Below, in pieces: positions 28,944 to 38,707 of a stretch of DNA of 64,000 nucleotides (the first letter of the stretch is position 1; the number at the start of each line of letters is the position of its first letter). The DNA lies in contig CAHJWI010000013.1 of NCBI GenBank assembly GCA_903642225.1, positions 24,575 through 88,574 on the forward strand, given 5' to 3'. The notes under the pieces are model-generated. The model was not told the DNA's origin, did no database searches, and was given only the letters and a program-made list of their open reading frames with translations. This stretch comes from Acidobacteriaceae bacterium (GTDB taxonomy: Bacteria > Acidobacteriota > Terriglobia > Terriglobales > Acidobacteriaceae). The position numbers were made by a program, and so were the translations under genes.

Positions 28944-30404
28944 GTGCCATCCGCCTTTGCTGATTTTCTGCTGCAACGCCCAACTGACGTTATTGCCCCT
29001 GAACGCACAAACATCTTTCGTCCGGCTGTTCTAATGCAACGAGCTGAACTGCTCATGGACGCCATCACCGGCTGCCTGTCGCTTGGTTTCACCGCCTTGC
29101 TCCTCAGTCTGCTCTCTCACGGCGACGTGATGCCCGGCAGCACCCGCCACGCGCTTGCGGCGTGCCTGCTCTTTCTTTGCCTCCTCATTCTTTTCCTCAA
29201 TCAGTCTGGCACCTACCGTCTTACAGGTGGCTTGCTCGGCCTGCGTGAGACAGAATGTGTGCTGCGCGCAGTGGCTTCGTTGTTCGTCATCATCATCCCG
29301 TGTGCCCTGCTCTTCAGCTCACGCAAGTCGATGCTTGCCATCTTCGTGGAAGCACCAACCCTCGCCATCCTGCTGGTGCTGCAGAAGCAATTTCTTCACA
29401 AAGCACACGACCGTCTTCCGAGCCTTCTTTTTCCCCGCAAACGGGTCGTGATTTATGGATCCGCCGTCTCTGCCCGGCTGGTGTTCTCTACCCTACAGCG
29501 TTCCACAAAGTCCCGCATGCGGCCGGTGGCCATCGTTACAACAGAAGCGTCAGGCACACACTCCGCCGAAGTCGACGACGCCAACGACATGTCGTCGCTG
29601 GTGGAACACAACTCAACCGGCATCAGCGAACAGATGTTGCGGAAACACCGCGCGGATGTCGTCCTGGTCACTGAGACACCGCACTCCTCTGAAGCTTTTC
29701 AGCACATCATTCAGCAAAGCAGGCTGGCCGGTGCTCAGGTCGCATTTCGCGCCTTCGGCCCCATGCAAGACGCGTCCACCAACATTGATTACCTCGACCT
29801 GGACGGCCACATCGTGTACGGCCTGCACCAGGTCTCCCCGCATGGGACACGGCCAACGCTCTCGCGCATCATCGATCTGGTCTTCGCTGTCGCCATGCTG
29901 TTGCTGCTTGCACCGGTGCTGCTGATCACCGCGATCCTGGTTCGGCTCGATTCACCCGGCCCGGTCTTCTTCCGCCAAAAGCGGATAGGTCTTTACGGTG
30001 GTGCATTCACCATCTTCAAGTTCCGCACCATGGGGCTGCAGCACTGCGGCAGTGGCGTCAGCCCGTCGGCATCCTCTGACCCCAGAATCACGCGCGTGGG
30101 CCGATGGCTGCGCAAGTCCAGCATCGACGAGCTGCCTCAGCTCTGGAACGTCTTGCGCGGAGACATGGCGCTGGTCGGCCCCCGACCAGAGATGCCGTTC
30201 ATCGTGGAGCAGTACACACCCATACAGCGTGCACGGCTCGATGCTTTGCCGGGGGTGACAGGTGTCTGGCAGCTCAGCGCTGATCGCTGCCGACCCATCC
30301 ACGAGAACGTCCACTACGACCTTTACTACCTACGGCATCGCTCACCTTTCTTTGACATGGCGATCCTGCTCCACACCATCTTTTTTGCAATGCGCGGTGT
30401 CTGA
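28944..30404 (+). CDS. Undecaprenyl-phosphate glycosyl-1-phosphate transferase (priming enzyme)
   Basis: Starts exopolysaccharide repeat-unit synthesis by moving a sugar phosphate to undecaprenyl phosphate at the inner membrane. From GTG 28944, preceded by GAGGTG at 28931-28936, it has 486 residues; the frame is open to TTG 28902 but without a ribosome binding site. It has the long WbaP/WcaJ/EpsE layout: four N-terminal membrane helices, a Rossmann-like middle, one re-entrant helix, and the C-terminal catalytic domain. Catalytic-domain motifs are FFRQKRIGLYGGAFTIFKFRTM, SSIDELPQLWNVLRGDMALVGPRPEMP and LPGVTGVWQL. The donor sugar cannot be told. Confidence 0.93.
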   Translation: MPSAFADFLLQRPTDVIAPERTNIFRPAVLMQRAELLMDAITGCLSLGFTALLLSLLSHGDVMPGSTRHALAACLLFLCLLILFLNQSGTYRLTGGLLGLRETECVLRAVASLFVIIIPCALLFSSRKSMLAIFVEAPTLAILLVLQKQFLHKAHDRLPSLLFPRKRVVIYGSAVSARLVFSTLQRSTKSRMRPVAIVTTEASGTHSAEVDDANDMSSLVEHNSTGISEQMLRKHRADVVLVTETPHSSEAFQHIIQQSRLAGAQVAFRAFGPMQDASTNIDYLDLDGHIVYGLHQVSPHGTRPTLSRIIDLVFAVAMLLLLAPVLLITAILVRLDSPGPVFFRQKRIGLYGGAFTIFKFRTMGLQHCGSGVSPSASSDPRITRVGRWLRKSSIDELPQLWNVLRGDMALVGPRPEMPFIVEQYTPIQRARLDALPGVTGVWQLSADRCRPIHENVHYDLYYLRHRSPFFDMAILLHTIFFAMRGV

Positions 30405-30458
30405 GCTGAACTCTGGCTTCTACACATCCATACTCTGCACAAACCAAGGAGAACATCA

Positions 30459-31550
30459 ATGGCAATCGCCATCATTACAGGAGCTGCTGGACTTATTGGC
30501 TCTGAAGCCGTGAAGCACTTTGCCGAACAGGGTATGGATGTCATTGGCATCGACAACAACATGCGGTCGGTCTTCTTCGGCGAAGAAGCGTCCACACTCT
30601 GGATGGGCAACCATCTCCGCAAGTCCGTCACCAACTATCGCCAGCACAGCATCGACATTCGCGATCGCGAAGCCGTCTTCGACCTCTTCCGCCGCTACGG
30701 CGACGAGATCAAGCTCGTCGTGCACACCGCCGCCCAGCCTTCGCACGATTGGGCCGCGCGCGAGCCGCTCACTGACTTCGGCGTCAACGCACTGGGCACC
30801 TTGACCATGCTTGAGGCAACCCGCCTGCACAGTCCCGACGCGGTCTTCATCTTCACCTCGACCAACAAGGTCTACGGCGACACCCCCAACAAACTGCCGC
30901 TCGTTGAAATGCCCACGCGCTGGGAGATCGCACCCGATCACGCCTACAGCATCGGCATCGACGAGAACATGAGCATCGACCACTCCACACACAGCGTCTT
31001 TGGTGCCTCCAAGGTCTCGGCAGATGTCATGGTCCAGGAATACGGTCGGTACTTCGGCATGCAAACTGCAGCCTTCCGCGGCGGCTGCCTCACCGGTCCT
31101 GCCCACTCCGGTACCAAGCTCCATGGCTTTCTCGCCTACCTTATCAAGTGCACCGTCAATCGCACACCCTACCAGGTCATCGGATACGGCGGCAAGCAGG
31201 TGCGCGATAACATCCACAGCTATGACCTCATCCAGGCATTCGACGCCTTCTACAAGAAGCCGCGCGTCGGCGAGGTCTACAACATCGGCGGTGGCCGTTT
31301 CAGCAATTGCTCCATGATTGAAGCCATCGCACTCTGTGAAGAGATCGCGGACGAGCCCCTGCAGCAAAGCTACCTCGACACCAACCGCATCGGCGACCAC
31401 CAGTGGTACATCAGCGACCTTACCAAGTTCAAGAGCCACTACCCCGAGTGGAAGCTCACCTATGACGTCAAAGCCATTCTGCAGGAAAGCTACAGCTTGA
31501 ATGCGGACCGCTGGATGAAGGAACGCAACGGCATGCAGGTGGCCGCATGA
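30459..31550 (+). CDS. NAD-dependent epimerase/dehydratase (SDR), paratose-epimerase-like
   Basis: Extended SDR protein of 363 residues with the NAD loop GAAGLIGS near residue 8. It starts at ATG 30459 after AAGGAG. The overall pattern resembles CDP-paratose 2-epimerase-like enzymes of polysaccharide loci. At the place of the catalytic Tyr-X3-Lys it has Phe181-GAS-Lys185, so the general base tyrosine appears replaced by phenylalanine. It may be an atypical epimerase or have lost activity; the serine and lysine partners seem kept. The end overlaps the next gene as ATGA. The sugar nucleotide it acts on is unknown. Confidence 0.8.
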   Translation: MAIAIITGAAGLIGSEAVKHFAEQGMDVIGIDNNMRSVFFGEEASTLWMGNHLRKSVTNYRQHSIDIRDREAVFDLFRRYGDEIKLVVHTAAQPSHDWAAREPLTDFGVNALGTLTMLEATRLHSPDAVFIFTSTNKVYGDTPNKLPLVEMPTRWEIAPDHAYSIGIDENMSIDHSTHSVFGASKVSADVMVQEYGRYFGMQTAAFRGGCLTGPAHSGTKLHGFLAYLIKCTVNRTPYQVIGYGGKQVRDNIHSYDLIQAFDAFYKKPRVGEVYNIGGGRFSNCSMIEAIALCEEIADEPLQQSYLDTNRIGDHQWYISDLTKFKSHYPEWKLTYDVKAILQESYSLNADRWMKERNGMQVAA

Positions 31551-32347
31551 TCGACCAGGGCAAAAAGAACGTCCTCGGCATCTATGTGGACGCAGTCGAT
31601 TACGAAGCGGCGCTGTCACGCATCTCTGACGCCGCCCACCAGCAACGCGAGTACTGTGTCTCTGCGCTCGCCGTGCATGGTGTCATGACCGGCGTGCAGA
31701 GCGCCCAGCACAAGCACCGCCTGAACGCATTCCACCTCGTCGTTCCGGACGGTCAGCCGGTACGCTGGGCACTCAACCTGCTCCATCGCACCAGGCTCCG
31801 CTCGCGTGTCTACGGCCCGGAACTCACCCAGCGAACCATCGCCATGGCAGAACGGGAAAGCCTGCCGGTCTACTTCTACGGCTCCACCCCCGAGATCCTT
31901 GCAGGTATGGTCAGCCGTCTCAGGCAGACCTACCCGCAGCTTGAGGTTGCCGGCGTCGAACCGTCTAAATTCAGGTCCCTCTCCTCCGCGGAATGCACTG
32001 AGCTGGGCGAGCGCATCACAGAATCCGGTGCAAAGATTCTGTTCGTCGGCTTGGGCTGCCCCCGGCAGGAGGTCTTTGCCTACGAGATGCAGAACCTCGT
32101 CTCCATGCCGGTGATCGCAGTCGGCGCCGCGTTCGCATTCCTCTCCGGCCAGCTGGCGCAGGCACCTCCCCGCCTGCAAAGGCTAGGTCTGGAATGGCTC
32201 TTCCGCCTGCGTGAGGAACCAAAGAGACTCTGGCGCCGCTATGTCTACCTGAACCCCTACTACATGGTCCTGCTTGCCGGTCAGTGGATGGGCTTTTCCT
32301 TCAAAACCCAGGGTGTGCCGCCCGTCACGTCGCTGCGCCACGGTTGA
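31547..32347 (+). CDS. WecG/TagA/CpsF-family glycosyltransferase (GT26)
   Basis: Likely second transferase, adding a sugar (ManNAc, glucuronic acid or similar in the family) to the lipid-linked primer on the cytoplasmic side. The 266 residues show family blocks [15 protein letters not shown] near residue 65, [39 protein letters not shown] and [21 protein letters not shown]. It starts within the end of the epimerase gene (ATGA overlap), so the two are translationally coupled. Confidence 0.9.
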   Translation: MIDQGKKNVLGIYVDAVDYEAALSRISDAAHQQREYCVSALAVHGVMTGVQSAQHKHRLNAFHLVVPDGQPVRWALNLLHRTRLRSRVYGPELTQRTIAMAERESLPVYFYGSTPEILAGMVSRLRQTYPQLEVAGVEPSKFRSLSSAECTELGERITESGAKILFVGLGCPRQEVFAYEMQNLVSMPVIAVGAAFAFLSGQLAQAPPRLQRLGLEWLFRLREEPKRLWRRYVYLNPYYMVLLAGQWMGFSFKTQGVPPVTSLRHG

Positions 32348-32382
32348 ACTGAACTGATCCGCTTTCCCTTTTAGGAGGCTCT

Positions 32383-33357
32383 ATGCATGTCTTGGTAACC
32401 GGCGGTGCCGGATTTTTAGGATCGCACTTGTGTGATGCCCTTCTCCACCGTGGAGATTCGGTCGTCTGCGTCGATAACTTGTGCACTGGCTCTGCTGCAA
32501 ATATTCAGCATCTCGCCGGCAATCCTAACTTCGAATTCCTTCAGTGCGATATCTGCCAGCCTTTCTCGCCAGGCAAGGTCGACTTCATCTTTCATCTCGC
32601 TTCGCCAGCCAGCCCCTTCGACTATCTCCGGCTCGGTGTCGAAACCCTCGATGTGGGCTCCGTTGGCACCCGCAATGTGCTCGAGCTCGCCCAGCAGTAC
32701 AACGCAGGCTATCTCGTTACCTCCACATCAGAATGCTACGGTGACCCGTCCGTCCATCCGCAACCCGAAAGCTACTGGGGCAACGTTAATCCCATCGGCC
32801 CTCGTTCGGTCTATGACGAGTCCAAGCGGTTCACCGAGGCCCTCACCATGGCCTATCACCGCTACCGCGGTGTCGACACCCACATTGTTCGTATCTTCAA
32901 TACCTACGGCCCGCGCCTCAAGCCGGACGACGGCCGCGTCATTTCCACCTTTGTCCGCCAGGCCCTCGCCGGCGAACCTCTCACCATCTTCGGTGACGGC
33001 TCGCAGACGCGCAGCTTCTGCTACGTCAGCGACCAGGTAAACGGCATCCTCAAGCTTGCCGCAAGCGGGGAGCACATGCCCGTCAACATCGGCAACGACG
33101 GCGAGTTCACCATGCTGGAGTGTGCACAACTTGTGCTGGAACTTACAGGAGCCAATAGCCGTCTCGTCTTCCAGCCGCTGCCGCAGGATGATCCGCGCCA
33201 GCGTCGCCCGGATCTTACCCGTGCCCACACACTCCTGCACTGGGCACCCACAGTTGATCTGCGCGAAGGTCTTACTCGCACGATTGCGCATTTCTCCAGA
33301 ACGTCGCCTGTGCTGGAAAAGATTACTTCCGAACGACCAACATTTCTTCCTGTATGA
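32383..33357 (+). CDS. UDP-glucuronic acid decarboxylase (UDP-xylose synthase)
   Basis: Converts UDP-glucuronate to UDP-xylose. This is an extended SDR of 324 residues with [10 protein letters not shown] near residue 7, Tyr144-X3-Lys148 (YDESK), and the UXS blocks [33 protein letters not shown] and [14 protein letters not shown]. It starts at ATG 32383 after AGGAGG. The UDP-glucose dehydrogenase at 33938 would supply its substrate, so UDP-xylose or a derivative is probably a building block of this polysaccharide. Confidence 0.92.
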   Translation: MHVLVTGGAGFLGSHLCDALLHRGDSVVCVDNLCTGSAANIQHLAGNPNFEFLQCDICQPFSPGKVDFIFHLASPASPFDYLRLGVETLDVGSVGTRNVLELAQQYNAGYLVTSTSECYGDPSVHPQPESYWGNVNPIGPRSVYDESKRFTEALTMAYHRYRGVDTHIVRIFNTYGPRLKPDDGRVISTFVRQALAGEPLTIFGDGSQTRSFCYVSDQVNGILKLAASGEHMPVNIGNDGEFTMLECAQLVLELTGANSRLVFQPLPQDDPRQRRPDLTRAHTLLHWAPTVDLREGLTRTIAHFSRTSPVLEKITSERPTFLPV

Positions 33358-33366
33358 CAGGTATTT

Positions 33367-33404
33367 TGTTCCCGAACCTAGGTATCTCCCTAGTGTCGAG
33401 AACA
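33367..33404 (+). terminator. Imperfect hairpin after the UDP-xylose synthase gene
   Basis: TGTTCCCGAACCTAGG at 33367-33382 can pair with 33388-33404 over about 14 base pairs, with one mismatch and two bulges, across a 5-base loop. It lies nine bases beyond the stop codon. A TTTT stretch appears only about 16 bases later. It may end or weaken transcription of the first four genes of the locus before the regulator gene. Confidence 0.4.
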
Positions 33405-33488
33405 GGAGTCAGCCGCTAAGTTTTAGATAGACACAAGTCTCTCTGAAAGTTTGCGGATTGTAGCGAACCGCCTACGGACGAACCCAGA

Positions 33489-33501
33489 GCACTATAAGTG
33501 C
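33489..33501. promoter_or_regulatory. Short dyad upstream of the Xre regulator gene
   Basis: GCACT-ATA-AGTGC is an inverted repeat with 5-base arms and a 3-base centre. It lies about 58 bases before ATG 33560 and contains a TATAAG that could be a -10 element. Xre-type repressors bind such dyads, so an autoregulatory operator is possible. The site is short and could arise by chance. Confidence 0.3.
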
Positions 33502-33559
33502 CAACAACGTCCCGAGGCCAACCTTCAGATTGTGATTCCTCTCCCAGGAGCTTCACTCA

Positions 33560-33856
33560 ATGCACCTCTATCAGCCGAAACAGTTCCCTGTCCACCCCGT
33601 TACCATGGCATTTGACTCGACCCGGTCCCAACCGCAGGTCGCGTCACGCACCGTCGCCAGCCGCTTTGGCCTCCGCCTACGCCAGCTGCGACGAGAACGG
33701 AATCTCACCCAACTCGATATGGCCATCACCTTCGGCATTGATCGCAGCTTTATCAGCGATGTGGAGCGAGGACGTAAGTCCATGTCACTTCCCATGCTGG
33801 AGATTGTCGCTCTGGGGCTGCAGGTCTCCCTCTCCGATTTGCTCCGCGATCTCTAA
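33560..33856 (+). CDS. Xre-family helix-turn-helix regulator
   Basis: A 98-residue DNA-binding protein. The helix-turn-helix spans about residues 35-92: FGLRLRQLRRERNLTQLDMA, then GIDRSFISDVERGRKS, the usual Xre recognition helix. No ligand domain is present. It starts at ATG 33560 with AGGAG about ten bases upstream; ATG 33605 is an alternative. Its place between UDP-xylose synthase and UDP-glucose dehydrogenase suggests local control of the polysaccharide genes, which is inference. Confidence 0.85.
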   Translation: MHLYQPKQFPVHPVTMAFDSTRSQPQVASRTVASRFGLRLRQLRRERNLTQLDMAITFGIDRSFISDVERGRKSMSLPMLEIVALGLQVSLSDLLRDL

Positions 33857-33937
33857 GTAAGCTGCGGATATTCTGCCTTTAGCCGTCACGGTCAATCCGT
33901 GCCAACGCCCCACTGCGTCCCTTTAATGGAGTTCATG

Positions 33938-35356
33938 ATGAAAATTGCTGTCATTGGTGTCGGTTATGTCGGTCTTGTGTCTGCGGCGTGTTTTGCAGAG
34001 CTGGGTCATACCGTCGTTGCAGTTGATAACGATCCGGCGAAGGTCGCCATGCTGGATGCCGGGCACATGCCCATTCACGAAGATCTGCTCCCTGAGCTGG
34101 TCAAGCGCCACCACGGGGAGCGGCTCCACTTCTCCAGCGACATCCGCGAAGCCTCCAGTGACGCCGATGTCATCTTCATCTGCGTGGGAACCCCGCCCGC
34201 CATCAACGGCGACGCGGATATGTCCTACGTGGAGGGCGTTGCCCGTGAACTCGCGGCTTCCCTTCACGGCCACAAGGTCGTCGTTGAAAAGAGCACCGTC
34301 CCCGTCGGCACAGCAGAAGCCGTGCAGCGCACCATGCTCCTTCACGGTGCTTCGCCGAACCACTTCAGCGTTGCCTCCAACCCGGAGTTCCTGCGCGAGG
34401 GTACTGCAGTGTCGGACTTCCTCTTTCCCGACCGCATCCTCCTCGGTGTGCCGAACGACCGCACCGGCAAGCTTCTGACAGAGCTCTACCAGCCCATTCT
34501 TGACGGCAGCTACTACCAGCGGCCCGATGCGATCCCCGGCGACACCACCAAGGCAGCTCAACTCATCGTCACCAGCGTCAAGAGTGCGGAACTGATCAAG
34601 CACGCCTCCAACGCCTTCCTCGCCCTCAAAATCTCCTTCATCAACTCGGTCGCAAATGTCTGTGAACGCGTCGGTGCCGACGTTCGCGAGGTTGCGCTCG
34701 GCATGGGCACCGACTCCCGCATCGGCCCCAAGTTCCTCACGCCAGGCATCGGCTACGGCGGCTCCTGCTTTCCCAAGGATGTCCTGGCCTTCCGCTCGGT
34801 CGCAAAGCAGGTGGGCTACGACTTCACCCTCCTCACCGAGGTCATGGAAGTGAACGAAGATCAGAAGGAACGCTTCGTCGCCAAGGTACGTGAGGCGCTC
34901 TGGACCATCCGCGGCAAAAAGCTTGCGGTTCTCGGCCTAGCCTTCAAGGGCGGTACCGACGACGTTCGCGACTCACCCGCGCTTGAGCTCGTGCGCCGCT
35001 TTGTCGAAGAGGGTGCACAGGTCACCGCATACGATCCCGCCGCCATGTCCCGCGCCCAGGCCACGCTTCCTCCCGGCTCGGTAACGTACGCCACCGACGC
35101 CTACGCCGCCTGCCTCAATGCAGACGCTGTCCTGGTCCTCACCGAATGGCCGGAGTTTGCCGACCTCGACCTGGCACGTGTGCGCAAGCTGCTCAAGCTG
35201 CCCATCGTCCTGGACGGCAAAAACCTGCTTGACCCGAACAAGGTCAAGGCCGCCGGTCTGCATTACTACGGCGTTGGCTGCTGTGCCTCTCCGTCGCCCC
35301 TGCCAGTCTCTTCCGCCCCTGCCCCGCGAGTTGCAGTCGAAACGGCTGCGGCTTAG
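33938..35356 (+). CDS. UDP-glucose 6-dehydrogenase
   Basis: Oxidises UDP-glucose twice to UDP-glucuronate using NAD. From ATG 33938 (MKIAVIGVGYVGLVSAACFAE), six bases after GGAG, it has 472 residues; ATG 33935 and a GTG further up are less likely. The NAD motif GVGYVG is at residues 8-13 and the catalytic Cys277 lies in GYGGSCFPKD. The final domain GLAFKGGTDDVRDSPAL is typical. The last 20 residues are rich in Ser and Pro. It supplies the UDP-xylose synthase of this locus. GDP-mannose dehydrogenase is a possible but less likely alternative. Confidence 0.92.
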   Translation: MKIAVIGVGYVGLVSAACFAELGHTVVAVDNDPAKVAMLDAGHMPIHEDLLPELVKRHHGERLHFSSDIREASSDADVIFICVGTPPAINGDADMSYVEGVARELAASLHGHKVVVEKSTVPVGTAEAVQRTMLLHGASPNHFSVASNPEFLREGTAVSDFLFPDRILLGVPNDRTGKLLTELYQPILDGSYYQRPDAIPGDTTKAAQLIVTSVKSAELIKHASNAFLALKISFINSVANVCERVGADVREVALGMGTDSRIGPKFLTPGIGYGGSCFPKDVLAFRSVAKQVGYDFTLLTEVMEVNEDQKERFVAKVREALWTIRGKKLAVLGLAFKGGTDDVRDSPALELVRRFVEEGAQVTAYDPAAMSRAQATLPPGSVTYATDAYAACLNADAVLVLTEWPEFADLDLARVRKLLKLPIVLDGKNLLDPNKVKAAGLHYYGVGCCASPSPLPVSSAPAPRVAVETAAA

Positions 35357-35440
35357 CACCCACCACCAACTGAAGTCTCTGTTCCACCTTGTTGTTCTTG
35401 TTTTGCTACTGCTTTTGGCTGTAAGCCCTTGGAGATTCCC

Positions 35441-38400
35441 ATGATCAACGATTCTGCTCTGGTACCTGCATCCCAACCGTCCGCAGACCTGGTGCATATG
35501 CCACTGCGGTCCCGCGACTACAACCTTCTCGACCTGTGGAAGGTTGTCAGTCGACGGCGGCTCTGGATCCTGTCCTGCGTGGCCGTCGCGCTTACCCTGG
35601 GTGTCCTCTACAACCTCATCATCCCGCGTCTGTACCGTGCCACGGCACAGCTGCAAATCCTCAAACAGGATTCTGCAACGGATCTGTCTGACCCCGCGCA
35701 GGCAGCCGGCACCGCCGCCGCCGACGCCCTCGACTTCAACCTCGCCGTCCAGACTGACGTCAACGTTCTGCGTTCGCGCAACATGGCCCTCCGCGTCATC
35801 CATGAGCTCCATTTGGATCAGGACAAGGACTACCAGTTGCGCGGGGACGCCGAAGAAAACGGCCGGCAGCTTGAAGACGCCCCCAAACGCATGGCCTCCG
35901 TGCTCGAGCGCTTCGACAAACGACTTTCAGTGGATTCCGTCTCCGGCACCCGTCTGCTCGCGGTCAGCTTCATGGACCGCGATCCCAAACGTGCAGCCTC
36001 GGTCGTTAACCAGCTGCTCACCGACTTCATTGACTACAACTACCAGCTTCGCTTTGTCGCCAGCACCCAGGCCACCGGCTATCTTGGCAACCAGCTCCAG
36101 GCCATGAAGGCGCAGGTCGATGCAGCCCAGGCGAACGTCACCAAGTTGCAGCAAGCCTCCGGCATCTACGGCGTCGATGAAACCAACAACGCCGTCAACG
36201 CCAAGCTCCAGCAGCTCAACGCGCAGCTCACCCAGGCTGAGGCCAATCGCGCCGTCAAGGAGTCTATCTACAAGCTCGCCATCACCCGCTCGCCTGAGGT
36301 CCTCGCAGGCCTCATCGGTCAACAGGCGACCGGCGTCACCACCGCAAATGCACCGCTCCAACTCCTACGCCAGCAACAGGCTGAGGCTCAGGCCAACTAC
36401 GCCGACCTCAGCGCGCACTACGGCGCGCAGTACCCCAAGGTCATCCAGGCCAATCAGCGCCTCCAGTCCATCCAGGCGTCCATTGACAAGGAAATGAACC
36501 GGCTCGTAGGCCAGGCCACCGCGGAGTACAGGGTAGCCGCCGACACGGAATCCGCGGCTTCCCGTGCGCTCGCCGCCCAAAAAGCCTCTGCCACGCAGAT
36601 GAATCACGATGCTGTCCTGTACACCTCGGCGAAGCACGATGCGGACACCAGCCGCGACCTGTACGAAAAGCTGCAGCAACGGCTTAAAGAAGCCGGCATC
36701 CTCTCCAGCCTGCACTCCACCAATCTCAATATCCTCGACCGCGCCATCGCCCCCTCCAAATATGCGCAGTCCATCCTCCTCAGCCTCCTCATCGCACTGG
36801 CAGCCGGTATCCTCCTCGGCCTCATCGGCGCGTTTGGATCTGAAGCCTTCGACACCGCCATCCGCGATCCCCAGAAGATCGAAGATCTCCTCGGCATCCC
36901 GGTCCTCGGCCTGCTTCCCCCAGTCGAAACCGTGCTGCCGCGTGTCGCCGTTCAGGCCCTGCGCAAGAACGGTATCGGCCCGTCCTGGCAGTATCAGGTC
37001 ACCGCCAAGGCTCCGCGCTCCCGCGTTGCGGAGGCTTTCCGTGTCCTGCGTACCTCCATTCTCTTCAGCCTGCAGCGTCGCCCCGCCCGCGTGCTTGCCA
37101 TCACCAGCACGTCTGAAGGAGAAGGCAAGAGCTTCACTACCTTCAATCTCGCATCGGCCTTTGCCCAGTCCGGGCGCACCGTTCTTGTCATCGATGCAGA
37201 TCTCCGCAAGCGCACCCTCAGCGTTGCGCTCGATATGCAGGAGCACGACGGCCTCGACCAGGCACTGTCCGGCGACGACTGGCACAAAGCCGTCGTCAGC
37301 TATCCGGAGATGCCTGGCCTCTTCGTCATGCCGGCGGGTCGCGTCGGTGAGTATCCGGCTGACCTGCTCGGCTCTGTCGCGATGGCAGAGCTTGCCGGCA
37401 GCCTGCGCGACGCTTTCGACCTCGTCCTCGTCGACACGCCGTCCATGCTCGCTGTCTCGGACACGCTCTCCCTCACCACCTCGGTCGACGCCTTCATCGT
37501 GCTCGCACAGTGCGGTGTCACCGCGCAACACTCGCTGTCGCGCACGTTGGACATGCTTTCCCGCGCCGGCGCACGCGTCCTCGGCGTCGTTCTCAACGGC
37601 ATCGATTTCCGCTCGGCAGACTTCTACTACTACTGGGGCAAAACCAGCAGCGGCTACGACGCACCATCCGCCCAGATTCTCGCCCCCGTCCTTCCGCCCT
37701 CCCGCTCCACCAAGAAGCCGATCGGCATCATCGTTGCTCTGGCCATCGCCCTCGGCCTCTCCTGCACACACCGCAGCGGGGCGCAGATCAGCGCAGAACA
37801 TCCAGTACCCGTCGCGACAAAGGTACCCGTAACATCATCTGTTCCTGCCGGTAATGCGTCAGCCGCCGCCACCACCACCCCCGAAAGCTCTGCCCAAAAA
37901 GTGCTCATCGGCTCCGGCGATCTGCTTTCCATCACCGTCTACGACGCGCCGGAGCTCGCCCAGGACGTGCGCGTCAGCTCCACCGGCAACGTTCATCTCA
38001 CCATTCTCGGCGACATCCATGCCAACGGCCTCCAGCCTGACGCACTCTCCGAGGTGATTGAGGGCCAGCTCCGCGACCGGCAGCTCATCCAGCAGCCCCA
38101 CGTCTCCGTCACCATCAAGGAGTTCACCACACAGGGCGTCACGGTCGAAGGCGAAGTCAAGAAGCCCGGCGTCTACCCCATCTATGCCGAGCGAAGCCTG
38201 CTTGACATGATTGCCATGGCGGACGGCCTCACCCCCAACGCGGACACCCATATCAGCATCCGCCGCCACGGTAACGGTACGGTCGACAAGGTCCTCGTCA
38301 GCCAAAACGACCCAGACCTCTCGCAGCGCAGTGTCCGCGTCTATCCCGGCGACGTCGTCATCGTTCCCCGCGCCGGCCTCGCCTATGTTCTGGGAGATGT

Positions 38401-38707
38401 TCAACGCCCCGGCGGTTACATCATGCACGACGATGGCCGCATGAGCGTCATCCAGGCCATCTCTGAAGCTCAGGGCACCACCAAGCTCGCCTCCATGAAG
38501 CACGTCGTGCTCCTACACAACGCCTCCTCCGGCATCGTTCGCACGGAACTTCGCCTGGACGACATTCTGCGCGGCAAGCTTCCGGACGTCCCCCTCGAAA
38601 ACGGCGACATCCTCTTCGTCCCCGCCAGCGGCATGAAGACCTTCGCGCAAAACACCGCCGGCATCACCTCCTCCGTCTCCGGTGCCGCACTTTACACGGT
38701 GCGCTAA
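35441..38707 (+). CDS. Wzc-type BY-kinase fused to a Wza-type OPX export domain
   Basis: One uninterrupted 1088-residue frame from ATG 35441, six bases after GGAG. Residues about 27-470 are a Wzz/PCP-2a part: helix 1 near 40-57, a long periplasmic coiled coil, helix 2 near 445-468. Residues about 529-745 are a cytoplasmic tyrosine kinase with Walker A SEGEGKS near 558, Walker A' VIDADLRKR at 583-591 and Walker B LVLVDTP at 661-667. A Tyr-rich end (Tyr729-731, Tyr739) follows. A third hydrophobic segment (Lys758-Cys775, IIVALAIALGLSC) leads to an OPX/SLBB domain (about 821-1088, VLIGSGDLLSITVYD). No ATG, GTG or TTG lies in frame between the kinase end and the OPX signal, so separate translation is unlikely. 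It probably controls polymer length and export. Confidence 0.88.
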   Translation: MINDSALVPASQPSADLVHMPLRSRDYNLLDLWKVVSRRRLWILSCVAVALTLGVLYNLIIPRLYRATAQLQILKQDSATDLSDPAQAAGTAAADALDFNLAVQTDVNVLRSRNMALRVIHELHLDQDKDYQLRGDAEENGRQLEDAPKRMASVLERFDKRLSVDSVSGTRLLAVSFMDRDPKRAASVVNQLLTDFIDYNYQLRFVASTQATGYLGNQLQAMKAQVDAAQANVTKLQQASGIYGVDETNNAVNAKLQQLNAQLTQAEANRAVKESIYKLAITRSPEVLAGLIGQQATGVTTANAPLQLLRQQQAEAQANYADLSAHYGAQYPKVIQANQRLQSIQASIDKEMNRLVGQATAEYRVAADTESAASRALAAQKASATQMNHDAVLYTSAKHDADTSRDLYEKLQQRLKEAGILSSLHSTNLNILDRAIAPSKYAQSILLSLLIALAAGILLGLIGAFGSEAFDTAIRDPQKIEDLLGIPVLGLLPPVETVLPRVAVQALRKNGIGPSWQYQVTAKAPRSRVAEAFRVLRTSILFSLQRRPARVLAITSTSEGEGKSFTTFNLASAFAQSGRTVLVIDADLRKRTLSVALDMQEHDGLDQALSGDDWHKAVVSYPEMPGLFVMPAGRVGEYPADLLGSVAMAELAGSLRDAFDLVLVDTPSMLAVSDTLSLTTSVDAFIVLAQCGVTAQHSLSRTLDMLSRAGARVLGVVLNGIDFRSADFYYYWGKTSSGYDAPSAQILAPVLPPSRSTKKPIGIIVALAIALGLSCTHRSGAQISAEHPVPVATKVPVTSSVPAGNASAAATTTPESSAQKVLIGSGDLLSITVYDAPELAQDVRVSSTGNVHLTILGDIHANGLQPDALSEVIEGQLRDRQLIQQPHVSVTIKEFTTQGVTVEGEVKKPGVYPIYAERSLLDMIAMADGLTPNADTHISIRRHGNGTVDKVLVSQNDPDLSQRSVRVYPGDVVIVPRAGLAYVLGDVQRPGGYIMHDDGRMSVIQAISEAQGTTKLASMKHVVLLHNASSGIVRTELRLDDILRGKLPDVPLENGDILFVPASGMKTFAQNTAGITSSVSGAALYTVR

